Assembly (NCBI GenBank): GCA_963705835.1
Contig: CAVPLC010000082.1
Location: 42,134 to 106,133, forward strand
Length of the DNA stretch: 64,000 nucleotides
From: Palsa-504 sp963705835
GTDB lineage: Bacteria; Actinomycetota; Actinomycetes; Streptosporangiales; Streptosporangiaceae
Reading direction: 5' to 3'
The notes beneath the pieces are model-generated. The model was not told where the DNA came from, ran no database searches, and saw nothing but the letters and a program-made list of their open reading frames with translations. A program made the translations under genes and the position numbers. Below are positions 8,478-19,420 of the stretch, in pieces. Position 1 is the first letter of the stretch. Each line of letters starts with the position of its first letter.

Positions 8478-9346
8478 CGGGGGCCGGCGGCGCGCCAGGC
8501 GGCCGCTACCCTTACCGCGTCCGCGTTCGGCGGTACCTCGTGGACGCGCACGCACCAGGCGCCGGCCGTCGCGGCCAGCGCGGTGATCGCCACGGTAGCG
8601 CCGTCACGGCCGCCGAAGGGCCTCGGCGTGCCGTCCGGGCCGGCCAGCAGCGAGCCGAGGAACCCCTTCCTTGACGCGCCGACGATTACGGGGAAGGTGC
8701 CCCCCGCGAGCGTGCCCAGGTCGGCCAGGTGGGCGAGCAGCGGCCAGTTGTGCTCCTGGCGCTTGCCGAAGCCGAGGCCCGGGTCGACGACGATGTGGCC
8801 AGGGTCGACCCCGGCGGCGACCACCGCGTCCACGCGGCGGCTGAGCTCGTCGCGCACCTCGCGCACCACGTCGGTGTAGACCGCCCGCGCGTACATGTCG
8901 TGGCTGTGACCGCGCCAGTGCACGACCACGTAGGACGCGCCCACCTCGGCGACCAGGCGCGGCATCTGCGGATCGGCCAGGCCGCCGCTCACGTCGTTGA
9001 CCAGGTGCGCCCCGGCGGTCAGCGCGAACCCGGCCACCGCGGCCCGCATCGTGTCGATCGAGACCGGCACGCCGGCCTTCACCAGTTCGGTGACGACCGG
9101 CCCGATCCGCCGTAGTTCCTCTTCCTCGGTGACGCGCTGGGCGCCGGGCCTGGTGGACTCGCCGCCCACGTCCACGATGTCCGCGCCCTGGGCCACGAGT
9201 TCCAGGCCATGCGCGATGGCCGCGTCAGCCCCGTACCACCGGCCGCCGTCGGAGAACGAATCCGGCGTCACGTTCACCACGCCCATGACCAGGCATCGAT
9301 CCGCGCTCGGCAGGCCCGGGAGGGTTGCCCCGGCCGCGGGGGTCAC
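8474..9346 (-). CDS. folP: Dihydropteroate synthase
   Basis: Joins p-aminobenzoate to the activated pterin; the target of sulfonamides. The product is 290 residues from GTG 9346, which overlaps the upstream stop as GTGA. Motifs in order are MGVVNVTPDSFSDGG, VDVGGESTRPGA, VSIDTMRAAVA, LVNDVSGG, VVDPGLGFGK, VIVGASRKGFLG and the C-terminal VRVHEVPPNADAVRVA. These are all the substrate-binding loops of a functional enzyme. FolB, often between folP and folK, is absent here. Confidence 0.97.
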   Translation of the reverse strand: MTPAAGATLPGLPSADRCLVMGVVNVTPDSFSDGGRWYGADAAIAHGLELVAQGADIVDVGGESTRPGAQRVTEEEELRRIGPVVTELVKAGVPVSIDTMRAAVAGFALTAGAHLVNDVSGGLADPQMPRLVAEVGASYVVVHWRGHSHDMYARAVYTDVVREVRDELSRRVDAVVAAGVDPGHIVVDPGLGFGKRQEHNWPLLAHLADLGTLAGGTFPVIVGASRKGFLGSLLAGPDGTPRPFGGRDGATVAITALAATAGAWCVRVHEVPPNADAVRVAAAWRAAGPR

Positions 9347-11223
9347 CGTTGCGGCACCGGCTCCCGGCGCGGCTGCCGGCGCAGCCGGGCCAGGCCCAGC
9401 CTGCGGGCGATCCGGCGCAGCTCGAGCCGCGGCCACACCAGGAACGCCTCGGCCTCCAGCGCCGCGAGCGCGATCCTCGGCGCGTCCTTGCTGCCAGGGA
9501 ACACGAAGAACCGCGGCTGCCAGACGGGGCTGAACTTGGCGTTGAACTTGTACAGCGACTCGATCTGGAACCACTTGGACATGAAGATCAGGATCGACCG
9601 CCACGCCTTCAGCACCGGGCCGGCGCCGATCCGCTCGCCGCGTTCGAGGGCGGCGCGGAAGACCGCGAAGTTCAGCGAGATCCGCTTCACGCCGAGACCG
9701 GACGCGGCCTTGATGGTCTCCACGATGAGGAAGTCGTTCAGGCCGGGCTGGGCGCCCTTGTCCCTGCGCATGAGGTCGAGCGACAGGCCGTCGGCACCCC
9801 AGGGCACGAGCTGCAGGACCGCCCGGACGACCCCGTTCTCCTTGGCCGTCGCGAGCACGCAGTTGTCGTCGCAGACGGCGCCGATCCGGCCCAGGGCCAT
9901 CGAGAAGCCGCGCTCGGTCTGGCTGCCGCGCCAGGAATCGGCGGCCCACACGATGGCGTCGAGTTCGGCCGGCGGGATGTCCGCCACCCGGCGGACCTCG
10001 GCCGAGTAGCCGTTCTTGGCCACGCGGTTCACCATCTGCCTGACGTTCCGCATGGACCGGCCGGACAGGCTGAACTCGGCCACGTTCACGACCGCCTCGT
10101 CGCCGAGCTCGAGGGCGGTCAGGTTGCCCTCCCGGCACCACACCTCGGCGCCGAGCTCGCTGCACCCCATCACGGCCGGCGCCCAGGCGTGCCGGGCGGC
10201 CTCGTCGAGGAACGGGCCGATGGCCCCGGGCCACGCCTCCGGGTCACCGATCGGGTCACCGCTGGCCAGCATGACTCCGGACACGACGCGGTAGCAGATG
10301 CACGCCTTGCCGGTCGGCGACCAGACCACGCTCTTGTCGTCCCGCAGCGCGAAATACCCCAGGGAGTCCCGGTCACCGTACTTGGCGAGCAGGTCCCTGA
10401 CCCGGGCCGCGTCGGCCGCCCCGAGCCTGGCCCTCGGCTCGGCGGGGCGCAGGAACAGGTACGCGGTGACGAGGAGGGTGAAGACGCCGAGCGCACCGGT
10501 GAAGATGGCGAACAGGTCGCCTCGCGCTTCTGGCACCCACTGGACCGGTCCGGACACTCCGACCAGGCCGTACACGACCTCCTGGATCCGCTGGCCCAGC
10601 GAGTAGTCGGTCTCGAGCCCCCGGGCCACCATGATGTAGCTGAGCCCGATGACCACGTCCGCCACGACCAGGCCGCCGAGGACCCACAACGCCCGCCAGC
10701 GGGTCCGCGGATCACCCTCGGCGTAGAACTCGTCACGGAAGTACAGCAAGGCGATGAGCAGCAGCAGCGCGATGATCGCGGTCGGTACCCGCATCGAGTG
10801 GACGAAGTGGATGGTGACGTCGAAGGCGAGCAGCGCCACCACCGCCTGGAACGCCCGCCGCTTGCGCCGGCGCAGGCCGTGCGCCAGCATCAGCAGCAGC
10901 AGCCCGATGATTACCCAGGCGGTGCGGATGCCGGCGGTCAGCGCCCCCGGCACCAGGTAGTTGATCTTGTGCAGCCTGTACACCAGATCGGGCTTGAAGA
11001 TGGCCAGGATGTCGGACACCCCGATCAGCGCGGTGAGCAGCGCGGCGCTGCCGGGGACCCAGGAACGCTGGCGCCTGCGGTCACCGGGCGCGGCGGCGGG
11101 CCGCGAACCGCTGCCCGTTGCGTCGGGCAGGTCCGCGCCGTTCGCGTATCCAGCGTCGTCGCCGTCGCTCATCTCGGCCGCTCTCTTGTCAGGCCCCGGA
11201 TCACGGAGCGTCAGCGCGGTCAT
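9343..11223 (-). CDS. Membrane protein with DUF2156 (phosphatidylglycerol lysyltransferase-like) domain
   Basis: MprF/LysX-like protein of 626 residues. The N-terminal half has several membrane helices (e.g. WVPGSAALLTALIGVSDI, AWVIIGLLLLMLAHGL and AIIALLLLIALLYF). The C-terminal half is a cytosolic double-GNAT DUF2156 domain (ASGDPIGDPEAWPGAIGPF; NFAVFRAALERGERIG; SLYKFNAKFSPVWQPRF). In this family the domain transfers an aminoacyl group from tRNA to membrane lipid; the amino acid used here is unknown. Its stop overlaps folP, so it is co-transcribed with folate genes. ATG 11223 follows a promoter-proximal gap; ATG 11271 is possible. Confidence 0.88.
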   Translation of the reverse strand: MTALTLRDPGPDKRAAEMSDGDDAGYANGADLPDATGSGSRPAAAPGDRRRQRSWVPGSAALLTALIGVSDILAIFKPDLVYRLHKINYLVPGALTAGIRTAWVIIGLLLLMLAHGLRRRKRRAFQAVVALLAFDVTIHFVHSMRVPTAIIALLLLIALLYFRDEFYAEGDPRTRWRALWVLGGLVVADVVIGLSYIMVARGLETDYSLGQRIQEVVYGLVGVSGPVQWVPEARGDLFAIFTGALGVFTLLVTAYLFLRPAEPRARLGAADAARVRDLLAKYGDRDSLGYFALRDDKSVVWSPTGKACICYRVVSGVMLASGDPIGDPEAWPGAIGPFLDEAARHAWAPAVMGCSELGAEVWCREGNLTALELGDEAVVNVAEFSLSGRSMRNVRQMVNRVAKNGYSAEVRRVADIPPAELDAIVWAADSWRGSQTERGFSMALGRIGAVCDDNCVLATAKENGVVRAVLQLVPWGADGLSLDLMRRDKGAQPGLNDFLIVETIKAASGLGVKRISLNFAVFRAALERGERIGAGPVLKAWRSILIFMSKWFQIESLYKFNAKFSPVWQPRFFVFPGSKDAPRIALAALEAEAFLVWPRLELRRIARRLGLARLRRQPRREPVPQR

Positions 11224-11417
11224 CGCTCCGCCTCGCATCCTGGTTTCACGGTACCTCCCAAGCCTAGGCAACGGTCCCGCCCAGCGGGACGGACTTACTA
11301 CACGAACGGGTCACCGCCGCGCCTCCAGGGTCGCCGGCGGCCCAGGGGGGGTGAGCAGGGTGCTCGGGGGGAAGCACTGGGGGATGCGTCCCGGCCATCG
11401 CCGTCGCGCGGTCCAGC

Positions 11418-11444
11418 GGATCTCGCGGATCTCGCGGATCTCGC
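11418..11444. repeat. Three tandem 9-bp units between folE and the DUF2156 gene
   Basis: GGATCTCGC is repeated three times without interruption in the 294-bp gap downstream of folE and upstream of the DUF2156 gene. No gene is seen in this gap. It could be a simple-repeat expansion or part of a regulatory region. Confidence 0.7.
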
Positions 11445-11517
11445 GGCCAGGTGGCCTAATCCTTAGACGACGCGGGAAGCGTTTCAGTTCAGTATTGAGG
11501 TGGAGTTAATCGGCGGT

Positions 11518-12168
11518 TCAGTGGTGGCCGTAGATCAGGCTCATGGCCTCGGCTCGGGTCACGGTGTCCCGGAAGGCGCCGCGCACCGCCGACGTCACCG
11601 TCCTCGCGCCCGGCTTGCGCACCCCGCGCATGGTCATGCACAGGTGCTCGGCCTCGATGACCACCACCACGCCGCGCGGCTCCAGGGTATCCATCAGGGC
11701 GTCCGCGACCTGGCAGGTCATCCGTTCCTGCACCTGCGGTCGCCGGGCGTACACGTCCACCAGCCTGGCCAGCTTGGACAGACCGGTGATCTGGCCCTTG
11801 AGGTTGGGGATGTAGCCGATGTGCGCGACGCCGATGAACGGGACCAGGTGGTGCTCGCACGTGCCGTACACCTCGATGTCGCGGACGATGACCATCTCGT
11901 CGTGGCCGACGTCGAAAACCGTGGTCAGCACGTCCTCCGGGCGCTGGCGCAGGCCCGCGAACTGCTCGGCGTAGGCCCGCGCGACCCTGGCGGGCGTGTC
12001 GCGCAGGCCATCGCGATCCGGGTCCTCGCCGATCGCGAGCAGGATCTCCCGGACGGCGCGCTCGATGCGCGGCAGATCGAACTCCTTGGCCGGGGCGTCA
12101 GAGGACTCGCGATGGCCGTCCTGCGACGGCTCCTCGTCCTCCCGGGCCAGCGACGAGTTCTGGGGCAT
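11518..12168 (-). CDS. folE: GTP cyclohydrolase I
   Basis: Opens GTP to dihydroneopterin triphosphate, the first step of pterin/folate synthesis. The product is 216 residues. The zinc site reads VYGTCEHHLVPFIGVAHIGY, with the second Cys in EAEHLCMTMRGVRKPG. The substrate-binding GLSKLARLVDVYARRPQVQE is intact. A variable acidic N-terminus (~28 residues) precedes the core, as usual. The start lies seven bases after the ftsH stop, so folE is likely in the ftsH transcript. Confidence 0.97.
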   Translation of the reverse strand: MPQNSSLAREDEEPSQDGHRESSDAPAKEFDLPRIERAVREILLAIGEDPDRDGLRDTPARVARAYAEQFAGLRQRPEDVLTTVFDVGHDEMVIVRDIEVYGTCEHHLVPFIGVAHIGYIPNLKGQITGLSKLARLVDVYARRPQVQERMTCQVADALMDTLEPRGVVVVIEAEHLCMTMRGVRKPGARTVTSAVRGAFRDTVTRAEAMSLIYGHH

Positions 12169-12174
12169 CCGTTA

Positions 12175-14253
<2,079 letters not shown>

Positions 14254-14460
14254 CGATGAGCGGTCCGTCGGCTCGGGACCGTTCCCTCCTGACCAGCCTC
14301 ACACTCCCGTCGACCTCCGGCGGGATGGCCTTGCTTCCATCCTCGCAGCCCGCATTCCGACGGTGACTGCGACCGTAAATAATGACGGTACACCGCGTAG
14401 GCGCCGCACCTTGAACGTCAACGCTTCCCGGAGCGGATTGTGTTCCCCTGCCGGACCCGC

Positions 14461-15003
14461 CTAGCTTCCCCGGTACACCTCCGGGGCCAGCGTGCCGATG
14501 AACGGCAAGTTGCGGTACCGCTGAGCGTAGTCGAGGCCGTAACCGACCACGAACTCGTCGCCGATGTCGAATCCTGTGTAGGCGACGTCGACGTGCATCT
14601 GCGCCGAACCCGGCTTGCGGAGCATAGCGCAGACCGCGAGCGAGGCGGGCGAGCGCGAGCGCAGGTTACCGGCCAGCCAGGACAGGGTCAGGCCGGAGTC
14701 CACGATGTCCTCCACGATGAGCACGTGCCGGCCGGTGATGTCGGTATCGAGGTCCTTCAGGATCCGCACCACGCCCGAGGACTTGGTGCCCGAGCCGTAG
14801 GACGAGATCGCCATCCAGTCCATCTGCACCGGCAGGTGCATGGCGCGGGCCAGGTCGGCCATGACCATGACCGCTCCCTTGAGGACACCCACCAGCAGCA
14901 GGTCTCGGCCCGCGTAGTCGGCGTCGATCCGCGCCGCGAGCTCGCCGACGCGGGTCTGCAGCTGCGCGGCGGTGATCAGGACCTGTTTCAGGTCGGACCC
15001 CAT
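14461..15003 (-). CDS. hpt: Hypoxanthine phosphoribosyltransferase
   Basis: Purine salvage: makes IMP/GMP from hypoxanthine/guanine and PRPP. The product is 180 residues. The PRPP loop is HVLIVEDIVDSGLTLSWL; the flexible catalytic loop is MAISSYGSGTKSSGVV; the C-terminal FDIGDEFVVGYGLDYAQRYR binds the base. ATG 15003 is one base beyond the tilS stop, matching the common tilS-hpt-ftsH order. Confidence 0.96.
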   Translation of the reverse strand: MGSDLKQVLITAAQLQTRVGELAARIDADYAGRDLLLVGVLKGAVMVMADLARAMHLPVQMDWMAISSYGSGTKSSGVVRILKDLDTDITGRHVLIVEDIVDSGLTLSWLAGNLRSRSPASLAVCAMLRKPGSAQMHVDVAYTGFDIGDEFVVGYGLDYAQRYRNLPFIGTLAPEVYRGS

Positions 15004-15004
15004 G

Positions 15005-16027
15005 TCAGTCTCGTCCAACGGATTCCCCACCCCTCGCCATCGGTTCGGTGCCGGTGAACCACACCTTGCCATCACGGCGCAGGGCCCGCACCCCGCCGGG
15101 CAGATCCACCCAGCGCTGGCCGTGCCAGTCCGTCACCAGGGCGTCGATGCGCTCGACGTGGCCCGCGGTGAGCGCGCCGCCAGGGCAGCCCGCCATTATC
15201 GCCGCGTCCCGCAGGACCCGCGTCCTGATCGCGGCGGGCAGGGCCCGCAGCCACCCGGCTTCCAGGCCGGCCGGGTCGGAGCAGGCGTCGCGGAGCCGTC
15301 CGCCTTCGGCGAACGCCAGGTCGTCCAGGCATTCCGCGTCCGCGCGCAGCTGGCTCGCGGTCCGGGCCAGGGCCTCGGCCATGCCCGGTCCGAGTGCGTC
15401 CTCCAGGGCGGGCAGCGCCTGGTGGCGCACCCGGGCCCGGGCGAACCGGAAGTCGCTGTTGTGCGGGTCCTGCCAGGGTTCGAGGCCGAGTTCGGCGCAG
15501 GCGGCGGCGGTGGTCACGCGGCGCAGGCCGAGGAGCGGCCGGCGGTAGGCGCCGCGCCGGGCGGGCATCCCGGCCAGCGACCGGCCGCCGGAGCCGCGCG
15601 CGAGGCCGAGCAGGACGGTCTCGGCCTGGTCGTCGAGGGTGTGGCCGAGCAGGACCACGCCGGCCTTGCATTCGCGGGCGGTGGCGTCGAGGGCGTCGTA
15701 GCGGGCCGCCCGGGCGGCGGCCTCGGGGCCGGAGGCCGGGGCGTCCGGCTTGACCGTCATGGTGCACACCGGGTCGAGGCCGAGCTTGGTGAGCAGCGCC
15801 GCCACGCTCGCGGCCCGCTCGGCGGAACCGGGCTGCAGGCCGTGATCCACGGTCACCCCGCCGCCCCGCAGGCCAGCGCGCGGAGCCACGAAGGCCAGCG
15901 CGGCGGCCAGCGCGAGCGAGTCGGCGCCGCCCGAGCAGGCGGCCAGCACCAGGTCCCCTTCGGCCAGGTCCGCCAGGCAGGCCCGCACCGCGTTGCGGAC
16001 CTCGGCGACGGCCACGCCGGGACCCAT
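15005..16027 (-). CDS. tilS: tRNA(Ile)-lysidine synthetase
   Basis: Modifies C34 of the CAU-anticodon tRNA-Ile to lysidine, which changes both amino-acid identity and codon reading. The product is 340 residues. The PP-loop ATP site is LVLAACSGGADSLALAAALA. TVDHGLQPGSA, LLGHTLDDQAETVLLGLARG and PLLGLRR follow as in the family. It starts five bases after the upstream metalloprotease stop. The C-terminal domain is short, as in other actinobacterial TilS. Confidence 0.96.
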   Translation of the reverse strand: MGPGVAVAEVRNAVRACLADLAEGDLVLAACSGGADSLALAAALAFVAPRAGLRGGGVTVDHGLQPGSAERAASVAALLTKLGLDPVCTMTVKPDAPASGPEAAARAARYDALDATARECKAGVVLLGHTLDDQAETVLLGLARGSGGRSLAGMPARRGAYRRPLLGLRRVTTAAACAELGLEPWQDPHNSDFRFARARVRHQALPALEDALGPGMAEALARTASQLRADAECLDDLAFAEGGRLRDACSDPAGLEAGWLRALPAAIRTRVLRDAAIMAGCPGGALTAGHVERIDALVTDWHGQRWVDLPGGVRALRRDGKVWFTGTEPMARGGESVGRD

Positions 16028-16032
16028 GGCGG

Positions 16033-17139
16033 CTACGAGCCGGACGCGACCCGGTCCAGCCACTCGTGCGGGTTGGCGAACTCCGCCTTGGTCGGCAGGG
16101 TTTCCGGCGAGGTCCACACCTTGTTGAAGGTGCCCATGCCCGCCTCTTCCACCACCGTGCGCACGAACCTGGAGCCCTCCGCGTACTGCTTCATCTTCAG
16201 GTCGATACCGAGGATGCGGCGCAGTGTCTGCTCGATCCGCCCGCTCGACCCGCGCCGGGCGTTGAACCGTTCCCTGATCTGCGCGACCGAGGGCACCACC
16301 TGCGGGCCGACCGCGTCCATCACGTAGTCGCCGTGCCCCTCCACCAGCGTCATCACGGCGGTCAGCCGGTCCATGATCTCGCGCTGCGCGGGCGTGGCCA
16401 CCGCCTCGATGAGGCTGCCGCCGTCTCCGCCGCGCACCGCCCCGGCCATCGCGTCGGCCGCCGACCGCAGCCGCTGCACGATCGCCGCCGGGTCCAGCTC
16501 GGAGGCGAGCAGGAACTCGGTCATCTGCTGCTGGACGTAGTCCCGCAGCCACGGCACCGCGGTGAACTGCAGGCGGTGGGTCTCCTCGTGCAGGCACACC
16601 CAGCGCCGGAAATCGTGCGGGTCGACGCCGAGCTCGCGCTCGATCATGACGATGTTCGGTGCGACCAGCGTGAGCCTGCCCGGCTGCTCACCGTCGACCG
16701 GGGATGTGTCCGGGGGCAGGAACAGCTCGTACTGGCCGAGGACCCGGCCGGACAGGTAGGCCAGGATGAGTCCGGCCTGGATCCCCGTCACCCGCGATCC
16801 CATCGTGCTTATCACCGACCCGGACCGGGACTTGTTATCCGCACCCGGGGTTCGTTCCCTCAGCTGCTCGACCAGCGGCTCGAGGACCACGCGGAAGCCG
16901 TCCACGTTGGCCCTGATCCAGCCCGGACGGTCCACCACGGCCACCCGCCCGAGCGCGCCGTCCCCGGCGGCGGACAGGCCGGTCACCTCGTAGACCGGCT
17001 GCTGAACGGCGCCGGCGAGGTCGCGTAGCTCTGCCACCGTCCGCCGCGCCTCGGCCAGGCTGACCTGCGGCCCCGGGCGGGCCCACCGGGTGCCGGTGGA
17101 GATGGCGAGATCCCAGTCGATCATCTGCGTGCTGCTCAC
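16033..17139 (-). CDS. Zinc-dependent metalloprotease, DUF2342 family
   Basis: Member of the DUF2342 family, usually annotated as a zinc metallopeptidase or as 'F420 biosynthesis-associated'. The product is 368 residues from GTG 17139, with GGAG six bases upstream. The zinc motif HEETH lies in VCLHEETHRLQFTAVPWL. A helical region follows, ending in LEGHGDYVMDAVG in this family (here LVEGHGDYVMDAVGPQVVP). It sits between dacB and tilS, its standard place. Substrate unknown. Confidence 0.87.
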   Translation of the reverse strand: MSSTQMIDWDLAISTGTRWARPGPQVSLAEARRTVAELRDLAGAVQQPVYEVTGLSAAGDGALGRVAVVDRPGWIRANVDGFRVVLEPLVEQLRERTPGADNKSRSGSVISTMGSRVTGIQAGLILAYLSGRVLGQYELFLPPDTSPVDGEQPGRLTLVAPNIVMIERELGVDPHDFRRWVCLHEETHRLQFTAVPWLRDYVQQQMTEFLLASELDPAAIVQRLRSAADAMAGAVRGGDGGSLIEAVATPAQREIMDRLTAVMTLVEGHGDYVMDAVGPQVVPSVAQIRERFNARRGSSGRIEQTLRRILGIDLKMKQYAEGSRFVRTVVEEAGMGTFNKVWTSPETLPTKAEFANPHEWLDRVASGS

Positions 17140-17196
17140 GGTGCTCCATTCAACGTTCACTCACGTCCAACCGTACGTGCTACACCCCAGTGCCCG

Positions 17197-18627
17197 TCAC
17201 CGGCAGCCGCAGCCGGCGAGCGCCGTCGCGGCCGCGTCAATGGCGTTCGCCGCCTCCCGGAGCATCCCGGAGGACGGAACCTGGTCCGCCATCAGCGCGA
17301 AGACCAGCATCTGGCCGTTCTTGTCGTCGACCAGCCCGGACAGCGACGTCACCGTGCCCAGATTGCCGGTCTTGGCCCGGACCGACCCGAGGGCCGCTCC
17401 GCCTATGCCGCTGAACACGCTCTCGCCCGCCGACAGCGTGCCGGAAAAGCCGGCTACCGGCAGCCCGGCCAGCAGCGGGCGCAGCCGGGGCCGGGCCATG
17501 GCCAGTTCGATGACCTTGACCAGCGTTTCCGGCGCGATCGCGTCGTCGGGAGACAGGCCGCTGCCGTCCACCAGGCGGATGCCGGTGGTGACACCGAGCC
17601 GCCGCAACGTCCCGATGACCGCCCGGGCCGCGCCGCTGAACGAAGCGGGCTGGCCGGTCGCCAGCGCGACCTGACGAGCGAGGTTCTCCGCGATGACGTT
17701 GTTGCTCTCCTGGAGCATCTGCTCCACGATGGCCGACAGCGGCGGCGAGACCACGCTGGCGATGACGGCGGAGCGGGCCGCGGCGGTCTGCGGCGCCGGC
17801 GATCCGGTGACCCGGATGCCGTCGGCGCCGAGCAGCGCGGCGAAGGAGGCGGCCGCCATGGCGCCCGGGGTGGAGGTGCGCGCCCGGAGGTTGTACGGGT
17901 CGTCGGAGTCCTCGGGCGTTCCGGCCGGTGTCAGCCGCCCCTGGTCCACCTCGAGAGAGACGATCGGGGTGACGTCTCCCGTGCTGACGTAGTTGGCGGG
18001 CCAGCCGGGCGCCAGGCCCGGGCCGGTGTACAGCGAGGTGTCGAAGCCGAGGCTGACCGCCGTGTGGCCCTGCGCTTTCAGCGTCCGGGCCGTCGAGGCA
18101 GCCAGGCTGGCCAGCGTGGCGGGCCCGGGGTAGTCCCGGGCCGGGAACTGGTTGACCGCGAGCGTCGGGTCGCCCCCGCCGACCAGGATGATGCTGGCCG
18201 GCCCGGAACCGGCCACCACCCGGGTGGTGAACCTGGCCCCGCCGCCGAGCACCGCGAGGGCCGCCAGGGCCGTGGTCAGCTTCGCCGTGGAGGCCGGCGT
18301 CGCCAGCCGGGCGCCGTGCTCGGAGAGCAGCACCCGCCCGGTGGCCGGGTCCGCGACCAGCGCCGAGACCCGCGGGCCAAGCGCGGGCGCGGACAGCGGG
18401 CCGGCCAGAGCCGACCGCAGCCCGCTCGCGGTGGGCAGCGAACCGGCCTGGGCTCCGGCGCCCAGGACCGCGCCTGCGCCCTGGACCGGGCCGACCGCGA
18501 CCGAGGGCACCCGCAGGGCCGCCAGCCGCGCGGGCAGCATGCGGGCCACGGCGAGGCCGGCCGCGAGCGTGAACACGTTGATCATGGCCAGCGTCAGCAG
18601 TGCCGCGATCCGCGTGCGGCGCGCCAT
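17197..18627 (-). CDS. dacB: D-alanyl-D-alanine carboxypeptidase/endopeptidase (PBP4 type)
   Basis: Penicillin-binding protein of the S13 family that trims peptidoglycan peptides outside the membrane. The product is 476 residues with an N-terminal signal/anchor (IAALLTLAMINVFTLAAGLA). Active-site motifs are STAKL near 114 (nucleophile Ser), SNNVIAENLAR near 309 and KTGNLGTV near 417. The large insertion between the first two motifs is typical of PBP4. It is divergent from ppa, with a ~120-bp promoter region between them. Confidence 0.95.
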   Translation of the reverse strand: MARRTRIAALLTLAMINVFTLAAGLAVARMLPARLAALRVPSVAVGPVQGAGAVLGAGAQAGSLPTASGLRSALAGPLSAPALGPRVSALVADPATGRVLLSEHGARLATPASTAKLTTALAALAVLGGGARFTTRVVAGSGPASIILVGGGDPTLAVNQFPARDYPGPATLASLAASTARTLKAQGHTAVSLGFDTSLYTGPGLAPGWPANYVSTGDVTPIVSLEVDQGRLTPAGTPEDSDDPYNLRARTSTPGAMAAASFAALLGADGIRVTGSPAPQTAAARSAVIASVVSPPLSAIVEQMLQESNNVIAENLARQVALATGQPASFSGAARAVIGTLRRLGVTTGIRLVDGSGLSPDDAIAPETLVKVIELAMARPRLRPLLAGLPVAGFSGTLSAGESVFSGIGGAALGSVRAKTGNLGTVTSLSGLVDDKNGQMLVFALMADQVPSSGMLREAANAIDAAATALAGCGCR

Positions 18628-18749
18628 GACCTACCACCTCGCCCCAGGGGGTCTGGAGTTCCGGGGTTCGCTCCCGGGCTGGTACTGCCCCCGGGCCAGT
18701 ATTGCGGGGACAATGGAGTTAATCACCCGGACCGGGATGGAGCGAAACC

Positions 18750-19241
18750 GTGAACGTCGAGGTTGTCATCGAGATCCCCAAGGGGCAGCGCAACAAGTAC
18801 GAGCTGGACCACGCCACCGGGCGCATCAGGCTGGACCGGATGCTGTTCACCTCCACCAGGTACCCATCGGACTACGGGTTCATCGAGGACACCCTGGCGG
18901 ACGACGGCGACCCGCTCGACGCGCTCGTGCTCCTCGAGGAGCCCACCTTCCCCGGCTGCCTCATCACCTGCCGGGTGATCGGGATGTTCCGGATGCGGGA
19001 CGAGAACGGCCTCGACGACAAGGTACTCTGCGTGCCCGCGACCGATCCGCGGTGGACGCATCTGCAGGACATCAACGACGTGCCCCATTTCGACCGGCTC
19101 GAGATCCAGCACTTCTTCGAGGTCTACAAGGAGCTCGAACCCGGCAAGTCGGTCCAGGGCGCCGCATGGGCCGACCGAGTGGCCGCCGAAGCAGAGGTCG
19201 AGGAGTCCCGCAAGCGAGCGACCGAGGCCGAGAGCCACTAG
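18750..19241 (+). CDS. ppa: Inorganic pyrophosphatase
   Basis: Family I soluble pyrophosphatase that drives biosynthetic reactions by removing PPi. The product is 163 residues, normal for the family. Active-site segments are YELDHATGRIRLDR, YPSDYGFIEDTLADDGDPLD (the D-x-D-P-x-D metal ligands) and the KPGKSVQG-like LEPGKSVQGAAW. Starts with GTG at 18750. Divergent from dacB and the only plus-strand gene of the core block. Confidence 0.97.
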   Translation: MNVEVVIEIPKGQRNKYELDHATGRIRLDRMLFTSTRYPSDYGFIEDTLADDGDPLDALVLLEEPTFPGCLITCRVIGMFRMRDENGLDDKVLCVPATDPRWTHLQDINDVPHFDRLEIQHFFEVYKELEPGKSVQGAAWADRVAAEAEVEESRKRATEAESH

Positions 19242-19420
19242 GGTTCCGCGTCCCTACCAGGGGAGAGGCCGGCCGTCGCGGAAGAAGCCGCCGGTCGGCC
19301 CGGTATCGGGCAGCGTGGCTTCCCTGCCCCGTCGGGGCTAACCTTCGCGGTCAGGAACACCATTAGACCAGGTTTGGGGATGAGGTAGCGTGAGCGAGGT
19401 CGCCGACACGGGCGGCCAGG

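Noticed and set aside
9325..11466. A 713-codon plus-strand frame opposite the DUF2156 gene
   Set aside because: Shadow of the coding strand; no domain, unnatural composition.
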